64,000 nt of DNA from Frankia alni (GCA_026225295.1 JAMFSN010000035.1:1-64000), one strand, 5' to 3'. Numbered from the stretch's first letter, positions 8,271-16,703 are shown. The notes: a model not told the origin generated them from the sequence alone. Program-made: numbers and translations.

Positions 8271-10081
8271 GGGATCCGCGCCGTCACGACGACCGGGTCG
8301 TCCATTCCGACCGGGGCCGCGCGCGGCGCGGCGCCGCGCGGCGGGGCCGGCTCGAGCGCGCCGTCGAGGGCCCGCAGCCGGTCGTCGACGGCCGACAGCA
8401 GTCCGTCGCCGGCGGCCCGACCGTTGTGCTCGATCTGGAGCCATAGCCCGTTGTCCTGGTGCCAGGACCGGACCGTGCCGCGGGTCGCGCCGGCCCGGTC
8501 GGCGGCGTGGGTGAGGATGTCGATCACGGTCAGGTAAGCCGCCGTCTCCGTCGCTGCGTCGAACCGGTCGCCGGCCACCTCGACCGCGACCGGGATGGGA
8601 AAGTCTTCCATGGCCGCGTCCAACGCCACCGCGAGTCCGGCCTCCCCGAGCACCGCCGGGTAGATCCCGCGGGCCAGGGTCCGCAGCTCGCCGAGCGCGG
8701 CGGTCAGCTCGGCGCTCGCTTCGTCGATGGCGGTGGTCTGCTCGCCGGCGTGGATCCGGGCGATGCCGATCCGGGCCGCGACGGCCAGGAGCCGCTGCTG
8801 GGCCCCGTCGTGCAGATCCTGTTCGAGGCGGCGCCGCTCGGCCAGCGCCGTTTCGACGATCCGGGTCCGGGAGTCGCGCACCGCGGCCAGCCGGTACTGC
8901 AGCACGGCCTGCAGCCGGGCGTTCTCCAGCGCGAACCCGGCGGTGGCGAGAGCCGCGCCGACCAGGTCTTCGTGCCGGCGCAGCGCCCCGTCGGTGACCA
9001 GGAGCGCCACCTCGTCCCCGGTGCCGCTGGTCACCGGGACGAGCAGCCGATCGGCGGCGGTGGGCGGGTGGCGCGGCGTGCCGGCGCCGTCCACGTACAC
9101 CGCGGTGCCGTCCGCGGGCGGGCCGTCCGGGGAATCGGGATTCGGCACCCGGTAGAGCACGGTCATGGTCTCGTCGCCGAGCGCCTCGATCAGCGCGAGC
9201 TGGACCGATTCCACCGTTGGCGGGCTGGCCAGCCGGGCCAGCGTCTCGGCGGCGGCCGCCCGGACCAACTGCCGACGCAGTTCGCCGATGCCGATCGAGA
9301 TCGGCATGCCCAGCAGGGCGACCGCCATCGCCAGGTAGAACGGGTTCGCGCACCGCGCGGCGTGGTGGGAACCCAGGACCGTGGTGAGGAATGCGCAGAT
9401 ACCGGCCGCGGCGAGGGCCAGCCCGGTCGGGCCCTGGACCCGCCGGTCGACCATCGGCAGGCGCCGGAGCCGCTGCCGGAGCAGCACGATGAACGCGCCG
9501 GTCAGACCCAGGGCGGCGGCGGCGGTCAGGACCGTGATCACGTTCGCCGCGTCCCGGTCCGGGAACACCCCGGGCCACCATACGTCGCTGTGGTAGGCCT
9601 TCCACGACGCCCGGGAGGTCAGGATGTTCGCGGTGAGCAGCGCGGGCAGGATCACCAGCACGGCGGCCATGAAGATCCGCTCGGTACGCTCGGTGATCCG
9701 TCCGGTCGGATACTCCAGGACGGCGCCCAGCAGCAGAATCCAGAACACCGGCTGGACCTCGAAGGCCAGCGCCGGGATCGGGCCGACCTCCCAGAAGCCG
9801 GCCCAGGTGGCCGACCAGGCCAGACCCGCGCCGAGCAGCAGGGACGGACCGGTGCCCCGCCGGCCCGGACTGCGCGCGCCGACCCCCGCCGTGGCCGCGT
9901 ACGACATCGTGACCAGGGTGTTCAGCGTGGCCTGGGCCGGGATCGAGCGCAGCGCCGGCCATTGGCACAGGAGCGCCAACGCGCCCGACCCGAGGACCAG
10001 GGCGACCAGCGCGGCCGGTCGTCCGAGCCCGGCGCTGGCCGTCCGGCCCGCGGGTGTGCGCGGGATGACCCGCAGCTCCAC
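8261..10081 (-). CDS. histidine kinase with intact HisKA_3 but degenerate ATPase domain
   Basis: 606-residue membrane sensor related to the other kinase of this locus. Hydrophobic helices fill about residues 15-260, then a GAF-like region and the HisKA_3 helix ERRRLEQDLHDGAQQRL with the acceptor His 424 (codon 8810-8812). The ATPase domain is eroded: the N-box reads VIDILTHAADRAG, with Asn replaced by His 525 and Glu by Asp, and the G1 position reads IEHNGRAAGDG in place of DDGxGG. The G2 glycines are not recognisable. GTG 10081 has AAGGGG 5 bases upstream. It is the first gene of the kinase-regulator-kinase set. Confidence 0.88.
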   Translation of the reverse strand: MELRVIPRTPAGRTASAGLGRPAALVALVLGSGALALLCQWPALRSIPAQATLNTLVTMSYAATAGVGARSPGRRGTGPSLLLGAGLAWSATWAGFWEVGPIPALAFEVQPVFWILLLGAVLEYPTGRITERTERIFMAAVLVILPALLTANILTSRASWKAYHSDVWWPGVFPDRDAANVITVLTAAAALGLTGAFIVLLRQRLRRLPMVDRRVQGPTGLALAAAGICAFLTTVLGSHHAARCANPFYLAMAVALLGMPISIGIGELRRQLVRAAAAETLARLASPPTVESVQLALIEALGDETMTVLYRVPNPDSPDGPPADGTAVYVDGAGTPRHPPTAADRLLVPVTSGTGDEVALLVTDGALRRHEDLVGAALATAGFALENARLQAVLQYRLAAVRDSRTRIVETALAERRRLEQDLHDGAQQRLLAVAARIGIARIHAGEQTTAIDEASAELTAALGELRTLARGIYPAVLGEAGLAVALDAAMEDFPIPVAVEVAGDRFDAATETAAYLTVIDILTHAADRAGATRGTVRSWHQDNGLWLQIEHNGRAAGDGLLSAVDDRLRALDGALEPAPPRGAAPRAAPVGMDDPVVVTARIPCV

Positions 10082-10397
10082 GATGCCCCTTCGCCCCGAC
10101 CGCGATCCTAATGCAGCAGTTTCGCGGTCCGGGTCCGTCCGTGGACAGGGGGAAAACCCCCGCCGATTGGGGTGATGACCCCGGGGACGGGAGGGGCTAA
10201 CCGGACGAAGCTGTTCCTTGCTCGACTGCGAGCGGTCGGGCGTCCGTGGCGCAACGGGGGGCGCCGCGGAAGGGTGGGTGGGCCGCACGGGGGTGGCCCG
10301 CCCACCTGCCCCGCCGCTGCCGCTCCGGCGAGCTAGCACACAAGCCCTGTGGACAGCAAGGCGCGATCCACAGGGCTCCCGTGTGACCCTTCGCCCC
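10082..10397. other. divergent intergenic region
   Basis: This 316-base gap separates the two-component locus (minus) from the next plus-strand gene. It holds the ribosome site of the kinase gene and, at its right end, a long inverted repeat listed separately. I see no coding region, tRNA or clear sigma-70 boxes in it. Confidence 0.6.
10343..10377. promoter_or_regulatory. inverted repeat just before the start codon
   Basis: Perfect 11-base arms (AGCCCTGTGGA / TCCACAGGGCT) around a 13-base loop, with a further CACAC/GTGTG pairing outside. The right arm ends 20 bases before ATG 10398. It could be a regulator binding site or an mRNA hairpin that limits translation; the sequence does not decide between them. 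Confidence 0.6.
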
Positions 10398-10784
10398 ATG
10401 ACAACAACGATCATTCCTCCGCCGTTGACCGCCGAGGGCGCGGCGACGTGGCTCGTCCGGGCCCTGCTGGGGCCGGACGAGCGCTGGGCCGGGTGCCTGA
10501 TGGTGGTCATCTGCAGCGGGGTCACGCCCCTCCAGCCCTGCATCGTGGACGAACTGCCCCCTGAGGCGCCGGACGACGCGGAGCTGTTGTTCCGCCCGTT
10601 TGTCGACGTCTGCCGGGACGTCCCGGAGCCGGGCCTGCTGGCCGTGGTCGCCCGGCGCGGTGGCTTGTCGCCCCGCCCGTCCGACCAGCGGTGGCACGAC
10701 GCTTTTGTCGCCGCGTGCGCCGGTCAGGTCCGCATTGTCGGGGTCTGGCTGGCGACCCCGACCGGAGAACGGCCGTTGCCGTGA
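10398..10784 (+). CDS. conserved hypothetical protein
   Basis: 128-residue soluble protein that I do not recognise. It opens with Thr and Pro residues, then has alternating hydrophobic segments (CLMVVICSGV, GLLAVVARRG, VRIVGVWLAT) consistent with an alpha/beta fold and no membrane helix. ATG 10398 is the first Met in frame and has no good ribosome site; the strong inverted repeat lies just upstream. The gene stands alone, divergent from the kinase locus and followed by a TetR gene. Confidence 0.65.
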   Translation: MTTTIIPPPLTAEGAATWLVRALLGPDERWAGCLMVVICSGVTPLQPCIVDELPPEAPDDAELLFRPFVDVCRDVPEPGLLAVVARRGGLSPRPSDQRWHDAFVAACAGQVRIVGVWLATPTGERPLP

Positions 10785-10849
10785 TGGGAACGTCGGTGAT
10801 GTTCCGGGTCCGCTGGCCAGCTCGGCTCCGATGGACGGTTACCGGGCGG

Positions 10850-10855
10850 TACGTT
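10850..10855 (+). promoter_or_regulatory. TANNNT box for a leaderless start
   Basis: TACGTT ends 7 bases before GTG 10863. Together with the lack of a ribosome site this fits leaderless transcription starting at the GTG. The -35 region is not clear. Confidence 0.35.
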
Positions 10856-10862
10856 GACCTCC

Positions 10863-11498
10863 GTGGAAGCGACTCCGGCCGGCGAACAGCGCCGAGCGAT
10901 CATTTCCGCCGCCATCCGGCTGATGTCGCGCGAGGGGGTCGCGGCGGCGTCAACCCGGCGGGTGGCGACCGAGGCGGGCGTCCCCCTCAGCATGATCCAC
11001 TACGTCTTCGGAAAGAAGAATCAGCTTTTCCGGGCGGTCGTGGAGACTGTCTCGGCCCGACTCATCCGGGCGCTGTCCGAGGTGACGCCGGCGCCGGACT
11101 GGGACGACCACGTTTTCGACACCATCGAGTCGGTGTGGGACGTGGTGGCGGCCGACCCGGCCGCCGCGTTGTTCGTGATGGAACTGATGGCCTGGGCCCT
11201 GCGCGATCCCGAGCTGCGGGACCTGGCCGACGACCTGCACCGGGTCTACTACCTGGCCGCGGGCGACGCGGTCCAGCAGCTGCGGCGGACCAATCCCCAG
11301 ACGTCCTTCCGCCTCAGTTCCGAGGAAATGGCCTCGCTCTGCGTGGTCGCCATCAACGGGCTGATCGTCACGTTCCTCGTGCACGGCGACCGGGAGCGCA
11401 GCCGCCGGGAACTGGCCCACCTGATCGCGGCCCTGACGCGGTACGACATGGGCAGCCCGGCCCCGGTCGACGGTTCGGGCGTGCCTTACCACCCGTAG
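10863..11498 (+). CDS. TetR-family transcriptional regulator
   Basis: 211-residue repressor-type protein. The N-terminal helix-turn-helix is readable in IISAAIRLMSREGVAAAST, TRRVATEAGVPLSMIHYVFG and KKNQLFRAVVE, typical for TetR. The C-terminal part is helical and would bind a ligand. No ribosome site precedes it; a TACGTT box 7 bases before GTG 10863 suggests a leaderless message. TTG 10854 would add three residues. The sensed molecule is unknown. The stop codon is followed directly, in the same frame, by a LuxR-type remnant. Confidence 0.85.
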   Translation: MEATPAGEQRRAIISAAIRLMSREGVAAASTRRVATEAGVPLSMIHYVFGKKNQLFRAVVETVSARLIRALSEVTPAPDWDDHVFDTIESVWDVVAADPAAALFVMELMAWALRDPELRDLADDLHRVYYLAAGDAVQQLRRTNPQTSFRLSSEEMASLCVVAINGLIVTFLVHGDRERSRRELAHLIAALTRYDMGSPAPVDGSGVPYHP

Positions 11499-11750
11499 CA
11501 CGCGGGCTACCACCGCGCCGGCGAGATCAGCAGGCTGACCAAGCGTGAGCGTGACGTTCTGGAGCTGATGGCCCAGGATCTGTCGAATAGCGGGATCGGC
11601 GCCCGGTTGTTTCTATCGACCCGTACGGCGGAGACCCACGGAGCCAGCATCTTCGGCAAGTCGGGGCTGCCCACCGGCCCCGCGGGCAATCGGCGGGTGC
11701 TGGCCTGCGCTCACCTGGTCGAGGAGCGGAAACGCGCACTGACCGGCGAT
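11499..11750 (+). pseudogene. remnant of a LuxR C-terminal DNA-binding domain
   Basis: Right after the TetR stop, in the same frame, the sequence reads LTKRERDVLELMAQ, NSGIGARLFLSTRTAETH, IFGKSGL and NRRVLACAHL. This is the C-terminal helix-turn-helix of a NarL/LuxR regulator. Receiver and linker are missing and there is no start codon before the motif. Substitutions such as Ala-Glu-Thr-His for Val-Glu-Thr-His and Ser for Leu fit decay. I call it the surviving end of a deleted regulator gene. Continuation of the TetR protein through its TAG is possible but has no support. Confidence 0.7.
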
Positions 11751-11966
11751 TCGTCGGGGGTCCGGAAAAGGACCTCCGAGGGGCTCGACGGTCGGTCCCG
11801 CATCATTGAACCCCCTTCAGGGGTCAATTGTTCGAAATCTTGCACGGGAAAACTCTTATCCCGGTCGCGGAAGCCACGGGTATTTCATCCCGGGCGGCGC
11901 GGGCGACTCACCGTCGGGCGTCCGCGATAGTCTTACGGTGAAACGATCTACGGCTTCGGGGGGCTG

Positions 11967-12431
11967 GTGTTCGTCGTGCGCACAAACGTCTATCACATAA
12001 CGACCTATCGAGACTACGGGTTTCGCGGTCCGACCGTCTGGCGGGGCAGTCATTGGTCGGTCGCGCTGGCCGTGACCGGGGCGGCCCTGGAACTCTTCCT
12101 GCTGCCTACGCTGCATGAGTCCGGAACGGCGCCGCGGTCGTTGAAGCCGTCCCAGCCCATGGTCGTGACCACCGGAGTGAATGAACCGTCGGCCGGCCCG
12201 TCGGCCGCGACGGCCGCGTCGGCCGTCGGCGGGCCCGGTCCCGGCGTGGTCGGTCCGGTACCGCGCCCGGGCCGTCGACCCGGACCGGGCGCCCGGCGGG
12301 CCGTTGCTTCGCCGGCGGTCCAGGTGCCCGGATTCGGTGGACAGGGCTTCCGGGTGCCGGTCGAACCGTGGTCCACCTTCCTGGCCCTGGCCGCGGTCCC
12401 GGTCCCGGCCCCGATCGCGGCCAGCGGGTAG
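11967..12431 (+). CDS. hypothetical protein with one membrane segment
   Basis: 154 residues beginning at GTG 11967, with a G-run just upstream as a possible ribosome site. A hydrophobic stretch (SVALAVTGAALELFLLPTL) at about 29-47 could be a signal anchor; the rest is rich in Pro, Gly, Ala and Arg. No family is recognised. The low-complexity composition means it could also be a chance open frame. Confidence 0.35.
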   Translation: MFVVRTNVYHITTYRDYGFRGPTVWRGSHWSVALAVTGAALELFLLPTLHESGTAPRSLKPSQPMVVTTGVNEPSAGPSAATAASAVGGPGPGVVGPVPRPGRRPGPGARRAVASPAVQVPGFGGQGFRVPVEPWSTFLALAAVPVPAPIAASG

Positions 12432-12446
12432 CCGTCGGCTGGCGCC

Positions 12447-12481
12447 CGCGATCCGCGATCCGCGATCCGCGATCCGCGATC
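12447..12481. repeat. five tandem copies of CGCGATC
   Basis: Five exact head-to-tail copies of the 7-base unit CGCGATC, running up to the stop codon of the glycosylase gene on the minus strand. A 7-base unit does not keep frame, and the run lies essentially outside coding sequence between two gene ends. Confidence 0.95.
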
Positions 12482-13415
12482 AATGGTGGCGATGGTCCTG
12501 AATTGTCATCCGGGGTCCGAACCGGGGCTTGCGGGCCCGCGGGCTGAGTTCCAGCAGCCGCACCACCCGGTAGCGATGCGGTCGCCAGGGGTTCAGGAAA
12601 TCGACCATGCCGGCGTCGTCGAGTGGCCGGCCCAGCAGCGACCACCCGACGAACCCGGCCAGGTGGTAGTCGCCGACCGAGAGGGCGTCAGCGTTACCCC
12701 ACGCGCGTTGGGCCACCTCGGCGGCCGTCCAGACACCGACTCCGGGCATCAGTCGGAGCCGGTGTTCGGCCTCGGCCGGGGGCAGGTCGACGCATTCCTC
12801 CAGCCGGGCGGCCACCCGGGCGCAGGCGACAATGGTTGCCGACCGGCTCGGTTCGACCCCGGCCCGGTGCCAGTCCCAGGACGGGATCCGGCGCCAGCCC
12901 TCCGGACCGGGTGGCAGGCGCAGCCCGGGCGGCACCGGGCCGGGAGCGGGTGTTCCGTACCGGCCGACCAGCCAGCGCCAGGCCGCCCGGGCCTGGCGTC
13001 CGGTGACCTTCTGCTCAAGCACCGCCGGAACCAGGGCTTCGAAGACCCGGCCGGTCCGCGGCACCCGCAGGCCGGGATGGTGGCGGTGGGCCTCGTGCAG
13101 CAGGGGGTGGCCGGGCTCGAACCCGGCCGGGTCGTCGCGCCCGCCGAGCAGCTCGGGCAGACCGGTGACCAGCTCGGGAGCGCCCGGTCCCCACGCCTCA
13201 CAGAAGATCGTCCGGGGCCCACGCTGAAGCAGGCGGTAGGACACCGGGCCGGTCGGGAGGCGGCTGGCCCGCCACAGCGCGCCGTCGGGGGTCGCGCGGT
13301 GGCAGGGGTCGCCCCGCCCGCGGCCCAGTGGCGCGAGTGTGGTCCCGACGTCCACCGGGTGATCAGGCCGCCAGGTCGTCGCCGCGTCCGGGACCGGGCG
13401 CGTCGTGACGGTCAC
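12480..13415 (-). CDS. DNA-3-methyladenine glycosylase-like (HhH-GPD)
   Basis: 311-residue base-excision repair enzyme of the AlkA/HhH-GPD superfamily, expected to remove alkylated bases from DNA. The core is visible in FEALVPAVLEQKVTGRQA, the helix-hairpin-helix LMPGVGVWTAAEVAQ, and the downstream VGDYHLAGFVG with the presumed catalytic Asp. GTG 13415 starts an unambiguous open frame. It is close to, and convergent with, the hypothetical gene before it, and divergent from the GH16 gene. A second alkylation-repair candidate (AlkC-like) occurs at 29.9-31.0 kb. Confidence 0.85.
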   Translation of the reverse strand: MTVTTRPVPDAATTWRPDHPVDVGTTLAPLGRGRGDPCHRATPDGALWRASRLPTGPVSYRLLQRGPRTIFCEAWGPGAPELVTGLPELLGGRDDPAGFEPGHPLLHEAHRHHPGLRVPRTGRVFEALVPAVLEQKVTGRQARAAWRWLVGRYGTPAPGPVPPGLRLPPGPEGWRRIPSWDWHRAGVEPSRSATIVACARVAARLEECVDLPPAEAEHRLRLMPGVGVWTAAEVAQRAWGNADALSVGDYHLAGFVGWSLLGRPLDDAGMVDFLNPWRPHRYRVVRLLELSPRARKPRFGPRMTIQDHRHH

Positions 13416-13958
13416 CCGCTCAGCGTAGGAGCGCGGCCGGCGGCGAGGCCGGCGGTCGGCCGGTGGGGCTGGTTTCCGGCGTCCGAGGTTGGACAAAAGC
13501 GCAGCTTGCCGACAAGCTGGGCTCTGGTTGTACCGCATATCCGCCGCCTCGCGCGGGGGGTGGGAGGGGACGGGCGACCAGCGGCGCCCCGAGCGCCGTA
13601 CTTCGACGTCGGCCCGACGTCCGCCCGCCGGTCCACCGGGGCGGTCGGACAGCAGCGAAAGGCGATTGCCCCGCGGATGTCCCCGCCGCCCGAACCCCGC
13701 CGTACCTCCCACCGCGGCGCCGCGCCGCCGGCGGCCCGCGTGACGCTCCGCCGGTCCGCCGCCCGGTCGGCCGGCGCGAAATCCGCCGTCGCCCGGCCCG
13801 TCGCCCGGCCGCCGGTCCCTCGCCTACCTGCGCTACCCCCACCGGTCTCTCGTTCGTCCGGCCCCGGGTCGTCCCGTGCTCCGGGACCGGACGGTGCGAC
13901 CTCCGGCGCGCGGCCGGTCGGCGCGCGGCCGGTCGGCGCGCGGCCGGTCGGGACCCGG
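13416..13958. other. long region before the GH16 gene
   Basis: This 543-base stretch is mostly Pro/Arg/Ala-type codons in the GH16 frame and stays open from far upstream. It may hold a longer N-terminus (ATG 13677) or be a non-coding leader. A 15-base tandem repeat ends 9 bases before ATG 13959. No other gene was recognised. Confidence 0.4.
13905..13949. repeat. three tandem copies of a 15-bp unit
   Basis: Three exact copies of GGCGCGCGGCCGGTC. In the GH16 frame they would encode Gly-Ala-Arg-Pro-Val repeats. The 15-base unit keeps the frame, which slightly favours translation from the upstream ATG 13677. Confidence 0.9.
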
Positions 13959-15185
13959 ATGTCCGGGTCGGGGGCGCGCCACCGGTCCGGTCAGCGCCGG
14001 CACGGTCGGTCCCACTCGACGGCCCAGCGGCTGGCCGTCGGGGTGCTCCTCGGTCTGGCCGGTGTCCTGGCCCTGGTCGTCGGTCTGACCAGGGGCGGAC
14101 CGGGCGGCGGGACCCAGAGCCTCACGGCCGGGTCCGACCCGGCGTCGATCGCCAGCGCGGTCGTGCAGGCGGGTGTGCCGAGCGGCGGATCGCCGACGCC
14201 CGAGCCCGCCGCCGGCGCGGTCCGGGCCCAGTCCGGCCAGGTCGCCGCGGCGGTCGGTTCGGCCGGCGGCCCGGCCCCGGCCACCCGGAAAGCGGCGCCT
14301 CCTACGGCCGCCGGGACCCGGCGCGCGGCCGTTCCGCCGCCGGCTCCGGTCGCGGTGGTGCCGTCGGCCCCGGTGACGGTCGATCCGGGCGCGGCGGGGC
14401 CGGGAATTCCGGGCTCCTGGAAGTTGGCGTTCGGGGACACCTTCAACGGGCCGGGGCTGGATCTGACCCGCTGGCAGTTGTGTAACCCGTCGTTCCGGGC
14501 CATGTGTCTGCCGTACAACGACGAGAAGGAAACGTTCAACACCGCGACGGTCGGCAATCCCAATGTGACCGTGGCCGGCGGGCAATTGCACCTGACCGCG
14601 ACCCGCACCGGCGGGCAGATTCGTTCCGGAATGGTCTCGACCGGACCCTGGCCGGCCATTTTCGGCCCGAAGCCGGCCGGCTACACCGGCTTCCACTACA
14701 CCTACGGCTATTACCAGGGCCGGGTCCGGATTCCCGCCGGCGACGGCTACTGGCCATCGCTGTGGGAACTTCCCCAGCAACAGCAACAAGGTGGGAAGGC
14801 CTGGCCCGACACCGGTGAGTACGACGTTTTCGAGATCCCCGGGAACAATCCCTCGGACTACCATTTCACCGCCCACTGGGGCGGTGGCGGCGGGTCCTGC
14901 GGTCATCCGTGTTCGCCGCAGGTCGCCACTATCAGCAGCGCCGCGACCAATTGGCACGTCTATGGTCTGGACTGGGAGCCCACCGGCCTGACCTGGTATC
15001 TCGACGGCCACAAAATGGGAAACACCGTCACCACCCCGGGGGCGATCAAGAATTATCCGTTTTACATCATCGCGAACCTCTCGGTCGGTGGAAGCTGGGG
15101 ACCGCTGAACGGCGGTATCACCGGTAGCACCCCCTTCCCGGCCACCATGGATATCGACTACCTCAACGTCTGGCAACACCCCTAG
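13959..15185 (+). CDS. secreted glycoside hydrolase family 16 enzyme
   Basis: 408-residue exported enzyme likely to cleave beta-1,3 or beta-1,3/1,4 glucans or related polysaccharides. A basic N-region is followed by the hydrophobic segment LAVGVLLGLAGVLALVVGL (signal peptide or anchor). A Pro/Ala-rich linker runs to about residue 145, and then comes the GH16 fold. The catalytic signature ExDxxE is present as TGEYDVFEIPG. Other landmarks are WQLCNPSF near the start of the domain and DGHKMGN near its end. ATG 13959 gives a normal signal peptide; ATG 13677 would add 94 residues. A strong hairpin follows the gene. Confidence 0.85.
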   Translation: MSGSGARHRSGQRRHGRSHSTAQRLAVGVLLGLAGVLALVVGLTRGGPGGGTQSLTAGSDPASIASAVVQAGVPSGGSPTPEPAAGAVRAQSGQVAAAVGSAGGPAPATRKAAPPTAAGTRRAAVPPPAPVAVVPSAPVTVDPGAAGPGIPGSWKLAFGDTFNGPGLDLTRWQLCNPSFRAMCLPYNDEKETFNTATVGNPNVTVAGGQLHLTATRTGGQIRSGMVSTGPWPAIFGPKPAGYTGFHYTYGYYQGRVRIPAGDGYWPSLWELPQQQQQGGKAWPDTGEYDVFEIPGNNPSDYHFTAHWGGGGGSCGHPCSPQVATISSAATNWHVYGLDWEPTGLTWYLDGHKMGNTVTTPGAIKNYPFYIIANLSVGGSWGPLNGGITGSTPFPATMDIDYLNVWQHP

Positions 15186-15263
15186 CCGCGCGGTGTCGTC
15201 GTCCGGGGACCTGACCTGGGCTTTTCCGGAGTGGCGGGTAGTCACCCACTCCTCTGTACACAA

Positions 15264-15307
15264 CTGTATTGCTGAACGGCTACCAGCCCGGCCGTTCAGC
15301 AATACAG
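15264..15307. terminator. 17-bp perfect inverted repeat between convergent genes
   Basis: Arms CTGTATTGCTGAACGGC and its exact complement enclose a 10-base loop; TGTACA-like sequence flanks both sides and extends the symmetry. It lies 79 bases after the GH16 stop and before the end of the convergent monooxygenase gene, so a two-way terminator is the likely role. There is no T-run, as usual for actinobacterial terminators. Confidence 0.75.
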
Positions 15308-15392
15308 CTGTACACGGACCAACCCGAGCACCGACCCGAGCAGCCGACCCGAGCGGTCACCCATCGCGCCGGCCGAACGCGGGACCGGTACC

Positions 15393-16703
15393 TCAGCCGG
15401 TACCCCATTCGGCGGCCAGCAGTTCGTAGCTGCGGACCCGGTCGGCGTGATCGTGGGTCATGGTCGTCACCAGCAGTTCGTCAGCATCGGTGGCGTCGCG
15501 GAGGACCTCCAGCCGGTCAACCACGGTGGTGGGTGACCCGACGAACTGGGTGTCGATCCGGTCGGCGACCAGGCGTCGGTCCTCGTCGGTCCAGGTTGGG
15601 CGGCCCGGGTCGGCGGCACTCGGATAGGGGATGGCCCCGGCGCCGGTCCGGATGCTGTGGACCCACCGGCCGTAGCCGGCGGCCAGCTTCCGCGCGGTGT
15701 CGTCGTCCGGGGCGACGACCGCGTCGGCGGAAACGATCACGTGCGGTCGGTCCAGCGTCGCCGACGGGCGGAACGCGGCCCGGTAGGCGTCCACCGCCTC
15801 GAGCACGGTGGCCGGCGCGACGTGGTAGTTCGCGGCGAAGGGGAGGCCGTGTCGCCCCGCCACCGACGCGCTGACGCCGGCGCTGCTGCCCAGGACCCAG
15901 ACCTCCGCGCCGGCCCCCTCGCCGGGCACGATCTGGGCCACGGCGCCGTTGGCGGCCCGGTACGTGCCGGCCAGCAGGGCCAGAATGTCCGCGACCTGCT
16001 CGCCGTAGTCGGCCGTTTCGGCCCCGGTCTGGGTCAGCAGCTCCTTGTGGAGGGCGAAGCGCGGCGACCGCAGAAGCTGGCGGATGTCGAACGGCGGCGG
16101 GATGAGCAGCCCGTCGATCCACTGGCCGCGGCCGTCCGGGTCGGGCGCGGCCGTCCGGACCCGGACCGGCGCCCGGGCGGCTGCCCCCGACTCCGGCTGG
16201 CCGGAGTCGGGGGCGCCGGACCCGGAGCCAGGTGCGACGGGGCCTGAATCGCCGGACCCGGACCCGGCGCCGTCGGTCACCGCCGGCTTTTTCGCCGGCG
16301 GAGGTCCGGCTGACCGACCCAGCCCCAGATCGATCCGACCGGGATAAGCGGCATCGAGCAGCCCGAACTCCTCGACCACGGCCAGGGCCGTCCGGTGCCC
16401 CAGCTGCATGCCTCCGGAGCCGAGCCGGATCGACCGGGTCGCCGCCGCCACCAGGGCGATCAGGATGGGTGGCGACGTGCCGGCCACGCCCGGGTTGAGG
16501 TGGTGCTCGGCGAACCAGTAACGGCGATAGCCGAGCGCCTCGGCCCGCTGGGCGAGGTCGACGGTGTTGACCAGGGCCTGGGCCGCGCTCGACCCGGACG
16601 CCACCGGTACGAGGTCGAGCACCGACAGCGGCACCCGACCGTCCCGTCCCCGGGCCGCCGGAGCAGGAGGGCCCGGGGACGGGACGGCGCTCTCGGCTGC
16701 CAT
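15393..16703 (-). CDS. luciferase-like flavin monooxygenase
   Basis: 436-residue LLM-class FMN/F420-dependent oxidoreductase of the MsnO8-like group. The N-terminal strand SVLDLVPV, the segment GYRRYWFAEHH, and SIRLGSGGMQLGHR are characteristic of the bacterial luciferase fold; the end contains FVGSPTTVVDRLE, as expected. A Gly/Ser/Pro-rich insertion at about residues 145-190 (GSGSGDSGPVAPGSGSG) is unusual for the family. ATG 16703 has GAGGTGG 6 bases upstream. The substrate is unknown. Confidence 0.88.
   Translation of the reverse strand: MAAESAVPSPGPPAPAARGRDGRVPLSVLDLVPVASGSSAAQALVNTVDLAQRAEALGYRRYWFAEHHLNPGVAGTSPPILIALVAAATRSIRLGSGGMQLGHRTALAVVEEFGLLDAAYPGRIDLGLGRSAGPPPAKKPAVTDGAGSGSGDSGPVAPGSGSGAPDSGQPESGAAARAPVRVRTAAPDPDGRGQWIDGLLIPPPFDIRQLLRSPRFALHKELLTQTGAETADYGEQVADILALLAGTYRAANGAVAQIVPGEGAGAEVWVLGSSAGVSASVAGRHGLPFAANYHVAPATVLEAVDAYRAAFRPSATLDRPHVIVSADAVVAPDDDTARKLAAGYGRWVHSIRTGAGAIPYPSAADPGRPTWTDEDRRLVADRIDTQFVGSPTTVVDRLEVLRDATDADELLVTTMTHDHADRVRSYELLAAEWGTG

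Noticed and set aside
12432-12482. CRISPR-like array
   Set aside because: The repeated unit is only 7 bases with no spacers, so it is a simple tandem repeat.
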